A stretch of 64,000 bases of DNA from Staphylotrichum longicolle (Eukaryota; Ascomycota; Sordariomycetes; Sordariales; Chaetomiaceae): NCBI GenBank assembly GCA_019096155.1, contig JAHCVI010000001.1, forward strand, positions 14,037,243 through 14,101,242, in the 5' to 3' direction. A program made the position numbers and the translations under genes. Below are positions 12,401 through 24,932 of this stretch, one piece after another (the first letter of the stretch is position 1; the number at the start of each line of letters is the position of its first letter). The notes under the pieces were generated by a model. It ran no database searches. It saw nothing but the letters and a program-made list of their open reading frames with translations, and was not told the origin of the DNA.

Positions 12401-15400
12401 TGCCTTTGCCTTCCCCACGCCTAACGTCCACTGCGGAAGACTACACGGTGTTAGCCGAAGCCGTGGAGATATTCCCATGATGAGGCTGTTATCAGGGTCT
12501 TGCTACACAAACAGTTTTGGAAGGCCTAGGCTGTATCATCCAAAGAGGGTTGGGTGTACGAGAATGTGTGAATGCCACAGGAGTCAGCCGAATCTGGCCC
12601 ATGAACATGACTCTGACTCAAGGCTTCGTTGGCCTAGGGCGGGTGCTGGTTGGCTGATGCGTGCTTCTCGTCCGATGTCTGTCGACACTCACGAGGAGCA
12701 AAGTCTCCTTCGGAAAACCATCGCTGCCGTCTCAGTTCACGCAAGGAATAGTACATGGAACGCACAAAGCGCGACGCAGGAGCCCGAACCAACAAAAGCC
12801 CGGCCAGGCATCTATGGACGGTTAGGATGCCCCAAACTGTCTGTATTGGCATCATCGTGTTTTGATTGTTGACAGTTTTCGGCGGTTGAACCATGCAGCG
12901 CAGAAGGGAAGCCACAGGATTCGCACTGTTCAAAGAGTGAAGGCATCGATGCCGCTGATATCTTTCGATTCTCGCCCCAAGGAGAACCCCCGAACAACAG
13001 CATGAACAAGACAACGACGACCACAAACGCACAGTAACCTCACCCCATCCCCCAAGCCTCGGAGATGGCATAAACATCACTCACCAAATTACAAGAAAGA
13101 GTGGAGGCAAAATCCAGTGTTTCATTCCCCACCAGAACGAACCCACCAGCGGAGTCGGAGCTGCGAGACCGAGACCCGAGCCGTATTCCATCCATTTTCC
13201 ACACAGGAGCGAAGCCAGGAACCGGGCGAGACAGGCGAGCCACGGAACCCACAAAAGGGGCCTTCAGGGCCGACTCCACGCAACTGGAGCCTCTCCCGTA
13301 ACGCGCAAGCGAAGCCAGCTCCCGCCCCCAAAGAAAAAGCTGAAAAACCTATGACAAGCATTGAATGACACACGCAATTTACGCGCTCTTCGCTCCAGAG
13401 CCAGCCAGGAAGAAGCCTGACCCGTAGATAACAATGTTGCTCCACGCCTGCGAAGGGGAGCTATCGAAATTTACCACAACGTCCTCCTTCCGGATATTGC
13501 AGTCTGGAAATAAGGCAAAAAAAATAGAAAAAAAAGTTCAAGGTCGATTCGAGGTCCAGAACCGGGCAGCAAAGCAGCAGCGCAAGGCAAAGCAGCGGTC
13601 TCCTCTTTCCCAGTCTGGGTTGGTTTGCTGACCACGCTGACGGGGAACTCCAGGCCAGAGCAAGACCGCGGAAATTGACATTCAATTGCACTTTTGTTGC
13701 ACAAACCGGCGAAGGGAAAATGGGGACGGATAGGACGATCCCAATCCCGAAATCCGGCCGACTGGGAACCTTCTTTTTCTTTTTGCTCTGTTTCCCACCT
13801 TGAATTATTCCCTGCATATCACCGGCGAACCCGGGCGATGGCGAGCGAGCGCCGAGGGGCCGGAACCCCGGCACACGACACCGCCGATTTTGTTCAGGAA
13901 ACTGTCTTCCCGCAAAAACAGGGCAGCAACAACAAACAGGGCCAGGCTGGGAGAGAAACGGAGATGGAGACTGGGCGGAAAAGAAAAGACGTCTCCCAAT
14001 CGGGCCGCTCGTGTTCCAATGTCTATTTTCTCTGTTTGCATAATGCGCGCAAAATGAGGTCTTTTGTTGCGAGCTGGCCTGGACCGGCTGGGCGTCCCCG
14101 TGTAAACCGGTCTGGAACTACAGGAGCTGTGAGGAGCAACAAGCAGCCAGTGAGGAATTGCCAGGTCAGGGTCTGCCGTACGGATAGGGTAAAAGGGTAA
14201 GTAATAAGGTCAGGCAAGGAAACTTGCGTCGCCTGCCGATAAGCGAGCTTTTGTGCTCTGTGAGACGAACCCTGGACTCGATCCTGGGGTTCTCAACAGG
14301 AGCTTGTCTGCAGGTTGACCCCCATATGATGCGGGGGAGGGGCAGAGCAACTGCGCGACATAACTGTCCCGCCTCATGAACTTCAGGGTCTCACTGGGGG
14401 ATGGCTATTGGTCATGGCAGTGACGGGATGTTGCTCGTAGCCGGTTATTTCCTTTGGGCAAGGCGCGGCGAGGAGTGTTACCTGCCCGTTGATGCTTGCG
14501 GTATTAACCACCTACCTGGCAAGCCCGAGGAGGAACAGGCGGGATGGGATGCTACTCAGGGTAGACGCCGACTTACACGCGCACATGCCCCAACCTCCTG
14601 CTGTCGCCACCTTAAAATAGACGCGGCTCCTGCGCAGTGCGCACACGACAGCACGGTTCGCGATGGTGCGGTCTGCAAGCCACAGATCGTGGGGAACACA
14701 GCTTGTGCGCACGCAGTCCAGGGGCACAGATGCGTGTGTAGTGGTCTCGTGCTCGCTTTGGCCGGGCACAGCATCCGCTTCATACTCGCAAAGCTCAGAC
14801 AAATCCGACCGTGCTGCTGATCTGGTCAGAATGTCGGGGGGCTGGTGATGACCTGGAAGACGGCCAAGAGTGAAGCTCGAATGCCCAGCACCATCAATGG
14901 GCAGCCAAGAACCGACTCTCGATGCCGTTGTCCCGAGGAGAACCCTGCTTCTGCGCTAGAGTCAGAAAGTCTAGACTGCGAGCAGCGTTAACACACCGTA
15001 AACCAAGACCCGAGATGCCATGTCAGGCCATCCAAGAGAAAGAGCCGGATCCTTTCTTCCAGTTGGATGTTGTTGATGAGCCTGATACTAACAACTGACG
15101 GTGAGACTGAAGATGGTGTCCAGCGCACCCTCTCTTTGAGAGAGCTCCACTTGGTCACATGGAAGATATTTGTGAAAACAATTCATAAATGCAAGCAAAG
15201 GCCAAGGAAAACCAGAACCGAAGACAACAAGACAATGCAAACCTATGTGTTGGTCTCGACTGCCGTTGTTGGCAACGGGTGCGGCTCACAACACCAGAAC
15301 GGAGCCGATGATCCAACCCTCGTGTGTGCCACGCCGTCCGCCCACAAGGCGTCCTGTGTTTCCGCGGTCCGCCTGTCAACCTTGACGGCGGGTGGTAAGC

Positions 15401-18400
15401 GTGGCCAGCGGAGCCAGCTAACTAGCACTCCATAGCGCTGTGGACGACACACGACGGACCTGCGGGCGGATGGAGCCCGGGAGGAGACGGACGGAACGCG
15501 TACCTGCAGCGAGCGACCGCAACGGTGGAGGAGGGGGAGATGCGCAAGCGCATGGCTGGCCGATCGGCGAATGAGCGACGGCCTCGTCACTCGACAGCTT
15601 CCTCCTTTGGGCAGGAGTCCTAGACGACGAGGGAACCCGCCAGAAACCAAACAAAAACAAGACCCAAGTCCTGGCCCACCCGTCATGGATCCCCTCTGCG
15701 GCGTGCGGCGGAAGGGGCTCCATCGACAGCTCCGTTGGATCCCGTTTCTGCAGGTTTGGTCCTCGCCAACGACTGGCTCGTTTCAGCTGTCCCGGTTCCA
15801 TCCTCGCTGCACGCTGGCAATCGCTCGTGAGGCTAAAACAAGTTGGGCCGTCGGTGATGCACCCCACGCCCGGCGCAACGCGGGCGAGCGTCAAGTCCCC
15901 CTTCCCTTCTTCCGCCCGTCGCCGTCCTCGTTTTGCCCAGTTGCCCTGTCGCTTGGCTCTGCACACCGGGCTTGGGTCGATGGCATGAGGAGAATGGAGA
16001 ATGCGGGGAAGGTGCTTGGGGTTCTGGACCCATCTTGGCGATGGACGGATGGAATGAGGGAATTGGCAGGTCGTTTTGTCTGTGCAATGGCTAAGAGAAC
16101 ACCCGTCTTGGAAGTCATCTCCTGTCCCTTATCATGCACAGTCCACAGTACCTAGTGCGCGCGTAAAACCATAGCCAGACACATAAATTGTACCCGTTCA
16201 CGTTAAACCCGCCGGGCGCCGAGGTCGCGTGTTGATTGATGAACACGATCGTAATGTCCGAGGATGCCCGCAAAGCGGGCCTGGACAGGCTCCTGGAAAG
16301 ATCCCAAGTGGGAAATGGTGAAATTGACACTCCTCCTGCGGCAGTCGTGCCGAAGGCAGCGGGCAAATGGCCGTGGGCAGCATCGTGAACTTGCAGGCAA
16401 GCAGGGTTCGGCAGGGACCCACGGGGGATCCACCACACGTGGAGAGTGATTTTTTTGTGCATGCATGAGCGGATCCGCGCAGCTTCCGATGCGGGCCCTT
16501 GCCCCTCCAGGCTCAATTCAATTGAGAAAATCCTTGGCGCTGGCTCGTGCTGACTGCGCTGGGCCAACCACGCCGTCGCCATTATCAAAACTTGATTCCA
16601 TCGTCCAGTCTTCGTATGCGCTTGTGGTCCGTGGCCGAACCATGACGTTCTTGAGTGTACTGTGTAAACTCCTAGATCTGTGCGGCGGGCGGGCGGGAGC
16701 CCCGACCATCGCCACATTGAAGAAATTGAGAATTAAGGCAACAGCAACAAATGCCCCAGGCTCCAGGGAGGAAGAGCGTTACCTTGAACGCCGAGGCAAG
16801 TGGTCAGCGAGAGGCGGCAAAATTGCCCCCCACGCTGCACACGGGATCGGCAAGGGGCTTTCAGCGTCACTCAAGCTCAGGACGCCTGGGGGGGGGATGA
16901 CCGGCGGATCCGTATCCAGGGCTCCAGGCTCAACGGCGACAACGCCCCAATGCCGCCATCGGCGCCGGAAGTGGCACGGAAGACTGAATAACATCACTTC
17001 CATTGGCTTTGGGCTTATGGTCTTGCCCCATGCCGAGTCGACGCCCAGAACAACCGCAAGGTGTGTGTTATTGTACCATTTACACAGCATGTACCACGGG
17101 CAAACATGAGAGGTCTCGAGGCGAGGGGATCCCCGTCACCGAGAGCAACAAGAAACCCACTTGCAGCTGGAAAAATTCGCTTCTTCAGAGGAGCAAACGG
17201 CGCCGTATCCCGCTGCCTTGTGCCATGCACTTCAGCTGGGCCCAGGAGTTCCCAGTCGAGGATTCAGTTGGCTAAAAGCCATGGGAGGAGATTCTAGAAT
17301 TCTTCCCAGACCGCCATTTGCGGGATAATGGGCGGTCCCTAACGGAGGGGATTGGATCGCCTGCAACCCACCTCCCATCTTACACGGCGGCTCTTGGCTT
17401 TGAGTCTGGTTCAACTGAGATCTGGGCCATCCCGATCGCCGCAGATGTCGAAGCATTCTTCCGAATCTCGGCACCGGAGAAGCACCGAAGTTAAACAGCC
17501 CAGCCGGCGGCACAGAGCAGTTGCAAGATCGCGTGCGCGGCTTGCCGTGATGAAGATCCCAACGGCATGATCCAGCCACGACCAGTTAGAAGCATGTACG
17601 ACATTACAGAGGCGTCTGATAAGCAGTCACGCTGGCTGCATCGTCGCTCGCGTCACAGTCTTATCCAAGGTGCCAAGCTAGTTGGTTGCGCGCCCAGCAA
17701 ATCTATAAGTCTGGGCGTTGTCGCACCCAAGACGGCGAAAAGGTCTTGGTGGACTTCAATTCCCCAAACCGGCATGCCACGGCGGAACCAACTCGACAAT
17801 CCTGCCCGTCAACCCCCTCCCCCACGACCGGCCCTGTCCCCGTCTGCCACCGTGCCACGTCCCTGAGGCTCTACAAGTCTAATTGCGTATCGAATTCCGG
17901 CCGGCTTGTCGCAATATCGTGACGGGCTTACTCACGGCTTGTCGTTGCTTAGTTTCGGCGCCGCGACTCGGGAATGCAGCCACAGCCGGGCCGGCACTTG
18001 GGGCGGCGCGAGGATCTTTGTGATTAACGTCACCAGCAAGTGTCCGGGGTTGTGGAGGGGCAAGGCTGGGCAGCCCCGGGAGGCGACTACTGATTCGCAT
18101 TTGGCCGAGAATGACAGCGAATTGCCCTCGCCGTCTGTCTGGATTTCCACGGCTGGAAAGAAGCGACACACTGGACACGGATGCACGGGGGAGAGATATC
18201 GCAAATCTTTTTAAGAAAAACTCTGACTGTGAGGTTCCGGAAGGGTCGGCCTGGCAGTGTGAAAGGTCTCCATCGGGGCATCGGGGTGGATGGTCCAGTC
18301 TCGCCAGTTGTGTTGTGTTTGTGGTCCATGTGTGTGGTGCAGTTCGACTCGCTCGTTGGGAAAATCCAGAGAATGACGTAGTGGACGCTGGTCACACCCT

Positions 18401-20279
18401 CCCTCGGCACTTCCGCTTCGGCCGATCCTGATTCTGTCTCTTTCACCACACCCTTTCAGAACGCCCCCGGAGACGGACGACAGGCGCCGGCATCGTGGTT
18501 ACCGGGAGCGAAGCCAATAGCGCGAATTTACGATGACGCTTTCCGCCGCTCCGTTGTGATTGTTGGTTGGCGACGGCAAGCATGCGGCAGAGGCAGGGTG
18601 TGCCGTTGAGCTGGCGCCCCCAAAAAGGTCAGCTTGGATCCAACCTGCCTGGAGCTGCTTGCTGCTGGGCCAGCGCTCGGGTCTGCCCGCATGCACTCGC
18701 TCGCCGTCCCAAATTGAGCGACAAAGAAATGGCTCGTTGCCCCATCCTGCCGTGGGCGAGTGAGCCGCCGGCTCCACCCTCATCAGTCAGACTCGCGGGG
18801 ACCCTTACTTGCGCCAGACGCCGTCCCAGCCGTGCCACCGCGAAGGACGAGGGCGAGAGCGAGGCATGCACAGAGCGTTTGCCGAGACCGCAGTCTGGTC
18901 CCTTTCACATCCTTCCCATCCGTTGCCCCCCCCTCCCCCCAGTGCCAGCCACCGTCGGTCGTCGACCCTGTCAGCACCGTGCGTCAACGGGAGTACCAAG
19001 CTTTTTTTGTTTCTTCAAAACATGCCGTTGTTTCTGGCAGGGATGGGGGCTTCAACCACCAGTCGGAGCGCGGCATTGTGTGCTGGGGAAAGCGTCCTCT
19101 GAGTGGCCCGGTCATAGCGATGCAACTTTTGCATGGGTGCTCCTCGTCATGACGAACAACAACCAACACCCCCAAAGCTTGTCAGTGATCGGTCCGTGCG
19201 GTTTCACGTCCCGCCAAGAGCAGTGATCGCACCTCGCAGCTCGATGCCGTCGCCCAGGGCAGCCAAACGTTTTGCCGGCTGGACGGCGAGACACGGTGAC
19301 GGGCAGTTCCGTCGAAAGTGTCAATTGGGTCCAGAATGCGCCAATAGAGCTCCATGCGCGAGAATTAAATCGCTCCCCCAAGCATCCGCGCGTTTAAAGC
19401 GAGACAAGAGAGACCAAGAAGTTGCACACCGCATCGCCGTGTAAATTCCATAGCGCCTGTGTGATGTACACAGGACTCAGCCAGAGTCGGTCGCCCGTCT
19501 GGGCGAGATGCGCGGGTTGGAGAAGGGCAGGCTTGTTGACCATTGACCAACCGTGGAGGGCCACAGCCAGAAAATCCCGCAGCCTGGGTTGACCAGACGG
19601 TTCTTCGGACGAGAGCTGCAGCGAAGTACCGACCAGGAGGGCAATTGCTGCTGGGCTGGGCATTGGGTGGGGCTCGAGTAACCTTCTCGGATTGCACGGT
19701 CCAGGTCACTCGCTCGACATTGCGACTTGCACCGGCGGCCCCACTTTGCTCTTCCCTGGCGTGCCAGGGTGCCAGCCTGCCCCAAAGTCGCCTGGGGGTC
19801 TCAGCAACGCACATCGACTTCCGGGCGGCCACCGTGCGAATTGGGCCGGGAAAATGCCCGATCTAGTGCCGAGGACAGCAGCACCGGCGGGCGGCAGGGC
19901 CCCTGCGGCACAGTCTGCGATGGCGTCGCACACGGTCGCGCTGGAGATGCTCGACTCGCCTCAGCGCCGCGTTTGGCCGGGCGCCCAGGTGGGATTTGCT
20001 CGGTGCAAGACGGAGCTCCACCCCTCTCCAGTGGCCAACCTTGTAGGGTAAGGAAGGTCGCTTGGGCGAGAGGTACTGGGCGTGCAATCCCGCGCCGTCG
20101 CCATTGAAGCGAGGGAATAAGGTAGCGTTTTGGGTGGCAGGGACCGGGTGTGTTAATACGGAAGTGAGTTGAGCTCACAGCGGGGTGCCGAATGGGCGAG
20201 CGTTTGCTCTGGCTCGTGTGCGATGTAGGAGCATGCAAACCTTGAAATAAGCCGGCTGCCCGCCGCCGTTCACCCCCGA

Positions 20280-20306
20280 GCTCTCTTTCCTCTTCTTTTT
20301 TCCTCT
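20280..20306 (+). promoter_or_regulatory. Pyrimidine-rich tract upstream of PMA1
   Basis: This uninterrupted C/T tract lies about 375-400 bases before the PMA1 ATG. Such CT boxes mark strongly transcribed filamentous fungal promoters near the transcription start (general knowledge). Assignment to PMA1 is by position only. Confidence 0.4.
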
Positions 20307-20678
20307 ACGCACGGAGGTCCTATCAAAACTCCCTTCGACGTGAGGTCTCGCTTCTCCCCTCGAGTCCGCCCTCTCGGCTTATCGCAAGTCTTGTCACACG
20401 GCCCTTAGCCTGTGGCAGATTGCAGGCCACCGCCCGCCCGAACCTATTCAAGGTTGTCGACCCAAAATTCCTGCGCCTTACCTGCCGACCAGTACCCACA
20501 ACAATACTCCCGTAATTTCTCGCGTGGACGCGTGCCCTTTTACAAAAACAACCACCTGAAAAATCGACCAACCTCTACCTTTTAATTCCTTGAGCGCCCG
20601 GTTCTGAGCGCCCAAACCCACCCGTCAACACCCTGCAGAGCCCCCGTGCAGAGCTTATCTGCCGCACCTACAGCGCCA

Positions 20679-23600
20679 ATGGCCGAACACTCGACTGCCG
20701 GCGCGCCTGCGCTGTCGACGAACATTGAGAGCGGAAAGTTTGACGAGAAGGAGGCCCACCACGTGCCTGCTGCCAAGCAGCCGGTCGAGGAGGAGGAGGA
20801 GGATGAGGACATTGACGCCCTCATTGACGACCTCGAGAGCAACGATGGCCACGGTGATGTAAGCTCTCCCTCTCTCCCCATCCTGCAATCTTCCTTGCTG
20901 CTGCTGCTGCTGCTGCTGCAATGCGCAATGCACTGCGGCGCCCAATCGTCAGCTGCGGTGATGCAACGTGCGATTTCGCGATTCTCGCCCAGCCCGCCCC
21001 CGATGCGCCACAGGCCCGAGTCCCGCGCCCACTGCATCACCGTAACTGGCGACCGGGGTCATCAGCGCCACACCAATCAATTAGCTCTGCCATGGCCAAT
21101 TGCTAACAATGGATGCGCAGTTCGAGGAAGAGGAGGAGGTCGCTCCTGGCGGTGCGCGTGTCGTCCCCGAGGACATGCTCCAGACCGATACTCGCGTCGG
21201 TCTCACATCCGAGGAGGTTCTCCAGCGCCGCCGCAAATATGGTCTCAATCAGATGAAGTACGTGGATGATCGCCGGCCAAGTCGGCGTGCGACGTCGTGC
21301 ACACGCATCGCTCCCCTTGGCCCTCACTTCCCGACACCCAGGCAAACAAGGTGCTAATGCCAATGGCGTAGGGAGGAGAAGGAGAACCTTGTTCTCAAGT
21401 TCCTCGGTTTCTTCGTCGGCCCTATCCAGTTCGTCATGGAGGTACGTCAGAACAAGAATCCCCGAGCTGTTTCGCTCCGGCACAGCTGTGTCGAAACGAA
21501 ACAATTTCCCCACATCCCGTCTTGGGACGTCATGCTGACCCGTCGTTTGCTCAGGCTGCCGCCGTCTGTATGTATCCCCATTTCCGACTGGGCGTCTCAT
21601 GTCCCCCCACCCCAGCGCCCTAAGGCTGCATTGTGGGGAGCCGAACGGCGACCTGCGTGCGGCTGGCGGCGTTGCTGATGGGCCCCGCCAATCAAACGCC
21701 CAGAACCCCAATCAATTGGACAGCGTCGCTAACCATTTCTGTGTGCAGTGGCTGCCGGTCTTGAGGATTGGGTCGATTTCGGTGTTATCTGCGGTCTTCT
21801 GCTTCTCAACGCCGTTGTCGGTTTCGTCCAGGAGTACCAGGCTGGTTCCATCGTCGACGAGCTCAAGAAGTAAGCCGACATCCTGACCATCAGTTCAATT
21901 GGCGAAACGCAATACTGACTCGGAACTCCAGGACTCTTGCGCTCAAGGCTGTTGTTCTCCGTGACGGTACCCTGAAGGAGGTCGAGGCCCCCGAGGTTGT
22001 TCCCGGTGATATCCTCCAGGTTGAGGAGGGTACCATCATTCCCGCCGACGGTCGCATTGTCACCGACGATGCCTATCTCCAGGTTGATCAGTCTGCCATC
22101 ACTGGCGAGTCGCTCGCTGTCGACAAGCACAAGGGCGACCAGTGCTATGCTTCCTCGGCTGTCAAGCGTGGCGAGGCCTTCCTCGTCGTCAGCGCTACTG
22201 GTGACAACACCTTCGTCGGTCGCGCCGCTGCCCTTGTCAACGCTGCCTCCGCCGGCACTGGTCACTTCACTGAGGTGCTGAACGGCATTGGTACCATTCT
22301 CCTGGTCCTCGTCATTCTCACCAACTTGGTCGTCTGGGTTGCGTCGTTCTACCGCTCCAACCCCATCGTCACCATCCTCGAGTTCACCCTTGCCATCACC
22401 ATCGTCGGTGTGCCCGTCGGTCTCCCCGCCGTCGTCACCACCACCATGGCTGTCGGTGCCGCCTACCTTGCCAAGAAGAAGGCCATCGTCCAGAAGCTGT
22501 CCGCCATCGAGTCGCTCGCTGGTGTCGAGATTCTGTGCTCTGACAAGACCGGTACTCTGACCAAGAACAAGCTGTCGCTCGCCGAGCCCTACACCGTCGC
22601 CGGTGTCGACCCCGAGGACCTCATGCTCACTGCCTGCCTTGCTGCCTCGCGCAAGAAGAAGGGTATGGATGCCATCGACAAGGCTTTCCTCAAGAGCTTG
22701 AAGTACTACCCCCGCGCCAAGGGTGTCCTCAGCAAGTACAAGGTCCTCGACTTCCACCCCTTCGACCCCGTCTCCAAGAAGGTCACCGCCGTCGTCGAGT
22801 CTCCCCAGGGCGAGCGCATCATCTGCGTCAAGGGTGCCCCTCTGTTCGTTCTCAAGACCGTCGAGGAGGACCACCCCATCCCCGAGGAGGTTGACCAGGC
22901 CTACAAGAACAAGGTTGCCGAGTTCGCCACCCGTGGTTTCCGCTCGCTCGGTGTTGCCCGCAAGCGTGGTGAGGGCTCCTGGGAGATTCTCGGCATCATG
23001 CCCTGCTCCGACCCCCCGCGTCACGACACTGCCCGCACCATCAACGAGGCCAAGTCTCTCGGTCTGTCCATCAAGATGCTTACTGGTGACGCCGTCGGTA
23101 TCGCTCGTGAGACTTCTCGCCAGCTCGGTCTCGGCACCAACGTGTACAACGCTGAGCGCCTTGGTCTCGGTGGCGGTGGTGACATGCCCGGCTCTGAGGT
23201 CTACGATTTCGTCGAGGCTGCCGATGGTTTCGCCGAGGTCTTCCCCCAGCACAAGTACAACGTCGTCGAGATTCTCCAGCAGCGTGGCTACCTCGTTGCC
23301 ATGACTGGTGACGGTGTCAACGACGCTCCCTCGCTCAAGAAGGCCGATACTGGTATTGCCGTCGAGGGTGCCTCGGACGCTGCCCGCTCTGCCGCCGATA
23401 TCGTCTTCCTTGCCCCCGGTCTCGGTGCCATCATTGATGCCCTCAAGACGTCTCGCCAGATTTTCCACCGCATGTACGCCTACGTCGTCTACCGTATCGC
23501 CCTGTCGATCCATCTCGAGATCTACCTTGGTCTCTGGATTGCCATCCTGAACCGCAGCCTCAACATCGAGCTGGTCGTCTTCATCGCCATTTTCGCCGAT

Positions 23601-24235
23601 GTTGCCACCCTCGCCATTGCCTACGACAACGCTCCCTACAGCAAGACCCCCGTCAAGTGGAACCTGCCCAAGCTCTGGGGCATGTCGGTCCTGCTCGGCA
23701 TTGTCCTGGCCATCGGTACCTGGATTACTGTCACCACCATGTACGCCCACGGGCCGAACGGCGGTATCGTTCAGAACTTCGGTAACATGGACGAGGTCGT
23801 GTTCCTCCAGATCTCGCTCACTGAGAACTGGCTGATCTTCATTACTCGGTATGTCCCTTCTTTACCCAGAAATAATTCTGATCAGATTTGCTAATATTCC
23901 TTTCCAGTGCCAACGGTCCCTTCTGGTCGTCGCTCCCCTCGTGGCAGCTTGCCGGCGCCGTCCTCGTCGTCGATATCCTCGCTACCCTGTTCACCATCTT
24001 CGGTTGGTTCGAGCACCAGCAGCAGACTTCGATCGTCGCCGTCGTCCGTATCTGGATCTTCTCGTTCGGCATCTTCTGCATCATGGGTGGTCTCTACTAC
24101 ATGCTGCAGGACAGCGTCGGCTTCGACAACCTCATGCACGGCAAGTCGCCCAAGGGCAGCCAGAAGCAGCGCTCTCTGGAGGACTTTGTCGTCTCCCTCC
24201 AGCGCGTCTCCACCCAGCACGAGAAGTCGCAGTAA
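20679..24235 (+). CDS. PMA1: Plasma-membrane H+-ATPase (P3A type)
   Basis: Pumps protons out of the cell at the cost of ATP and sets the membrane potential. Seven exons join in frame: 20679-20858, 21121-21257, 21372-21441, 21555-21567, 21749-21869, 21932-23848 and 23908-24235, giving about 921 residues, essentially the length of the Neurospora enzyme. The fourth exon is only 13 bases. Seen motifs: acidic N-terminus (EEEEEDEDIDALIDDLE), ITGES in the actuator domain, PVGLPAVVTTTMAVG in M4, the phosphorylation motif CSDKTGTLTKN, KGAPLFVLKTVEEDHP in the nucleotide domain, and MLTGDA and MTGDGVNDAPS in the hinge. The C-terminal regulatory tail reads SLEDFVVSLQRVSTQHEKSQ, matching the autoinhibitory tail whose Ser-Thr pair is phosphorylated during glucose activation in yeast. 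All introns are GT-AG. Confidence 0.98.
20898..20918 (+). repeat. CTG trinucleotide repeat (seven units) in PMA1 intron 1
   Basis: Seven consecutive CTG units lie in the first PMA1 intron (20859-21120), 40 bases past the donor site. The tract is non-coding and outside the recognisable splice signals. Confidence 0.85.
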
Positions 24236-24932
24236 GCGACCCGTGCGAGGGCGGTTCCTGGCGTCGTGTCATAGAATCACGCCGGCCGCGTGAGCGATGT
24301 CGGGGATCGAGCGTGCACCTGCTCGCCCTAGATGGCAGCAACACCCGGCCGCGGAGGGAAATAGATGTGCATGCGCGGCCGAGGATATATTTCATTTTCT
24401 GACAAGTTCCGTATGGACTTTGGTCTGGGGCTAGACTTGCACCCATTTCCTTAGACAATCTAATAAACAGTAAAATAACTTTTTCGGGTTTCCGTGTTGT
24501 GTGAAGTGACTTGTGTGTGTTTTTGTCTTTTGATGCCGCCCTTACAATCGAGTTTCTGCCCGAGATCGGGTCCCTGCATTGCCGATTCTGCATCTCCATT
24601 TGATTCCTATCCTCACATGCTTCTTTGGGCCTCCCTCAGGGACTCTTCCCATCACATGTTGGCCATGTTGCCCGTGTATGCAGGGTCGTGCCATCAACCA
24701 AGAGCGCATGCACCTTTTCGAGACTCGAGATTCACATGACTTGGGCTTTCTTGGTCATTTTTCTCTGACATCACAGGCAAACAAGCACCCTCACTCAGCA
24801 CCGACACTTGCCAGCCAGCTGCCAGCGCCCGACAACTACTTGCTTTCTCTCTCGCTCTCAACCAATCCGTCTTCACGTCCGTCCAACACCAACGCTAAGC
24901 CTTGGGATCATATAAACTAGGTTACAGAATCA
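24236..24932. other. Intergenic between PMA1 and the DCAF4-like gene
   Basis: No coding exon is seen. The left part should be the PMA1 3' untranslated region and the right part the promoter of the next gene. A TATAAA-like string (about 24910-24916) lies about 20 bases before the next ATG, which is too close to be a conventional TATA box for it. Confidence 0.45.

Larger units (their letters stand above)
9412..20678. other. 11.3-kb region without recognisable genes, upstream of PMA1
   Basis: This is the largest gene-free interval in the window. Reading both strands, I find only open frames up to about 194 codons with arbitrary composition, no family motif and no exon pattern that would join into a domain. 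No transposase, reverse transcriptase, long terminal repeat or inverted repeat is visible. The first kilobase should include the YHM2 3' untranslated region. The final segment (about 20.2-20.68 kb) looks like a PMA1 core promoter and leader. The rest may hold distal control elements, non-coding transcripts or 5' untranslated exons; nothing in the sequence decides between these. Confidence 0.5.

Noticed and set aside
15571..16155. Open frames of up to about 194 and 214 codons in the PMA1 upstream region
   Set aside because: Their composition is arbitrary, there is no splice structure or motif, and they do not join into any recognisable protein.
17435..17525. Possible 5S rRNA fragment (CCGAAGTTAA-like string)
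   Set aside because: Only a short string resembles 5S rRNA; the flanks do not match the fungal consensus and no internal promoter or stem pairing is convincing.
21729..23750. A 673-codon open frame antisense to PMA1
   Set aside because: It is the exact shadow of the PMA1 coding exon. Strong C-ending codon bias on the sense strand removes stops from the antisense frame. It has no domain of its own.
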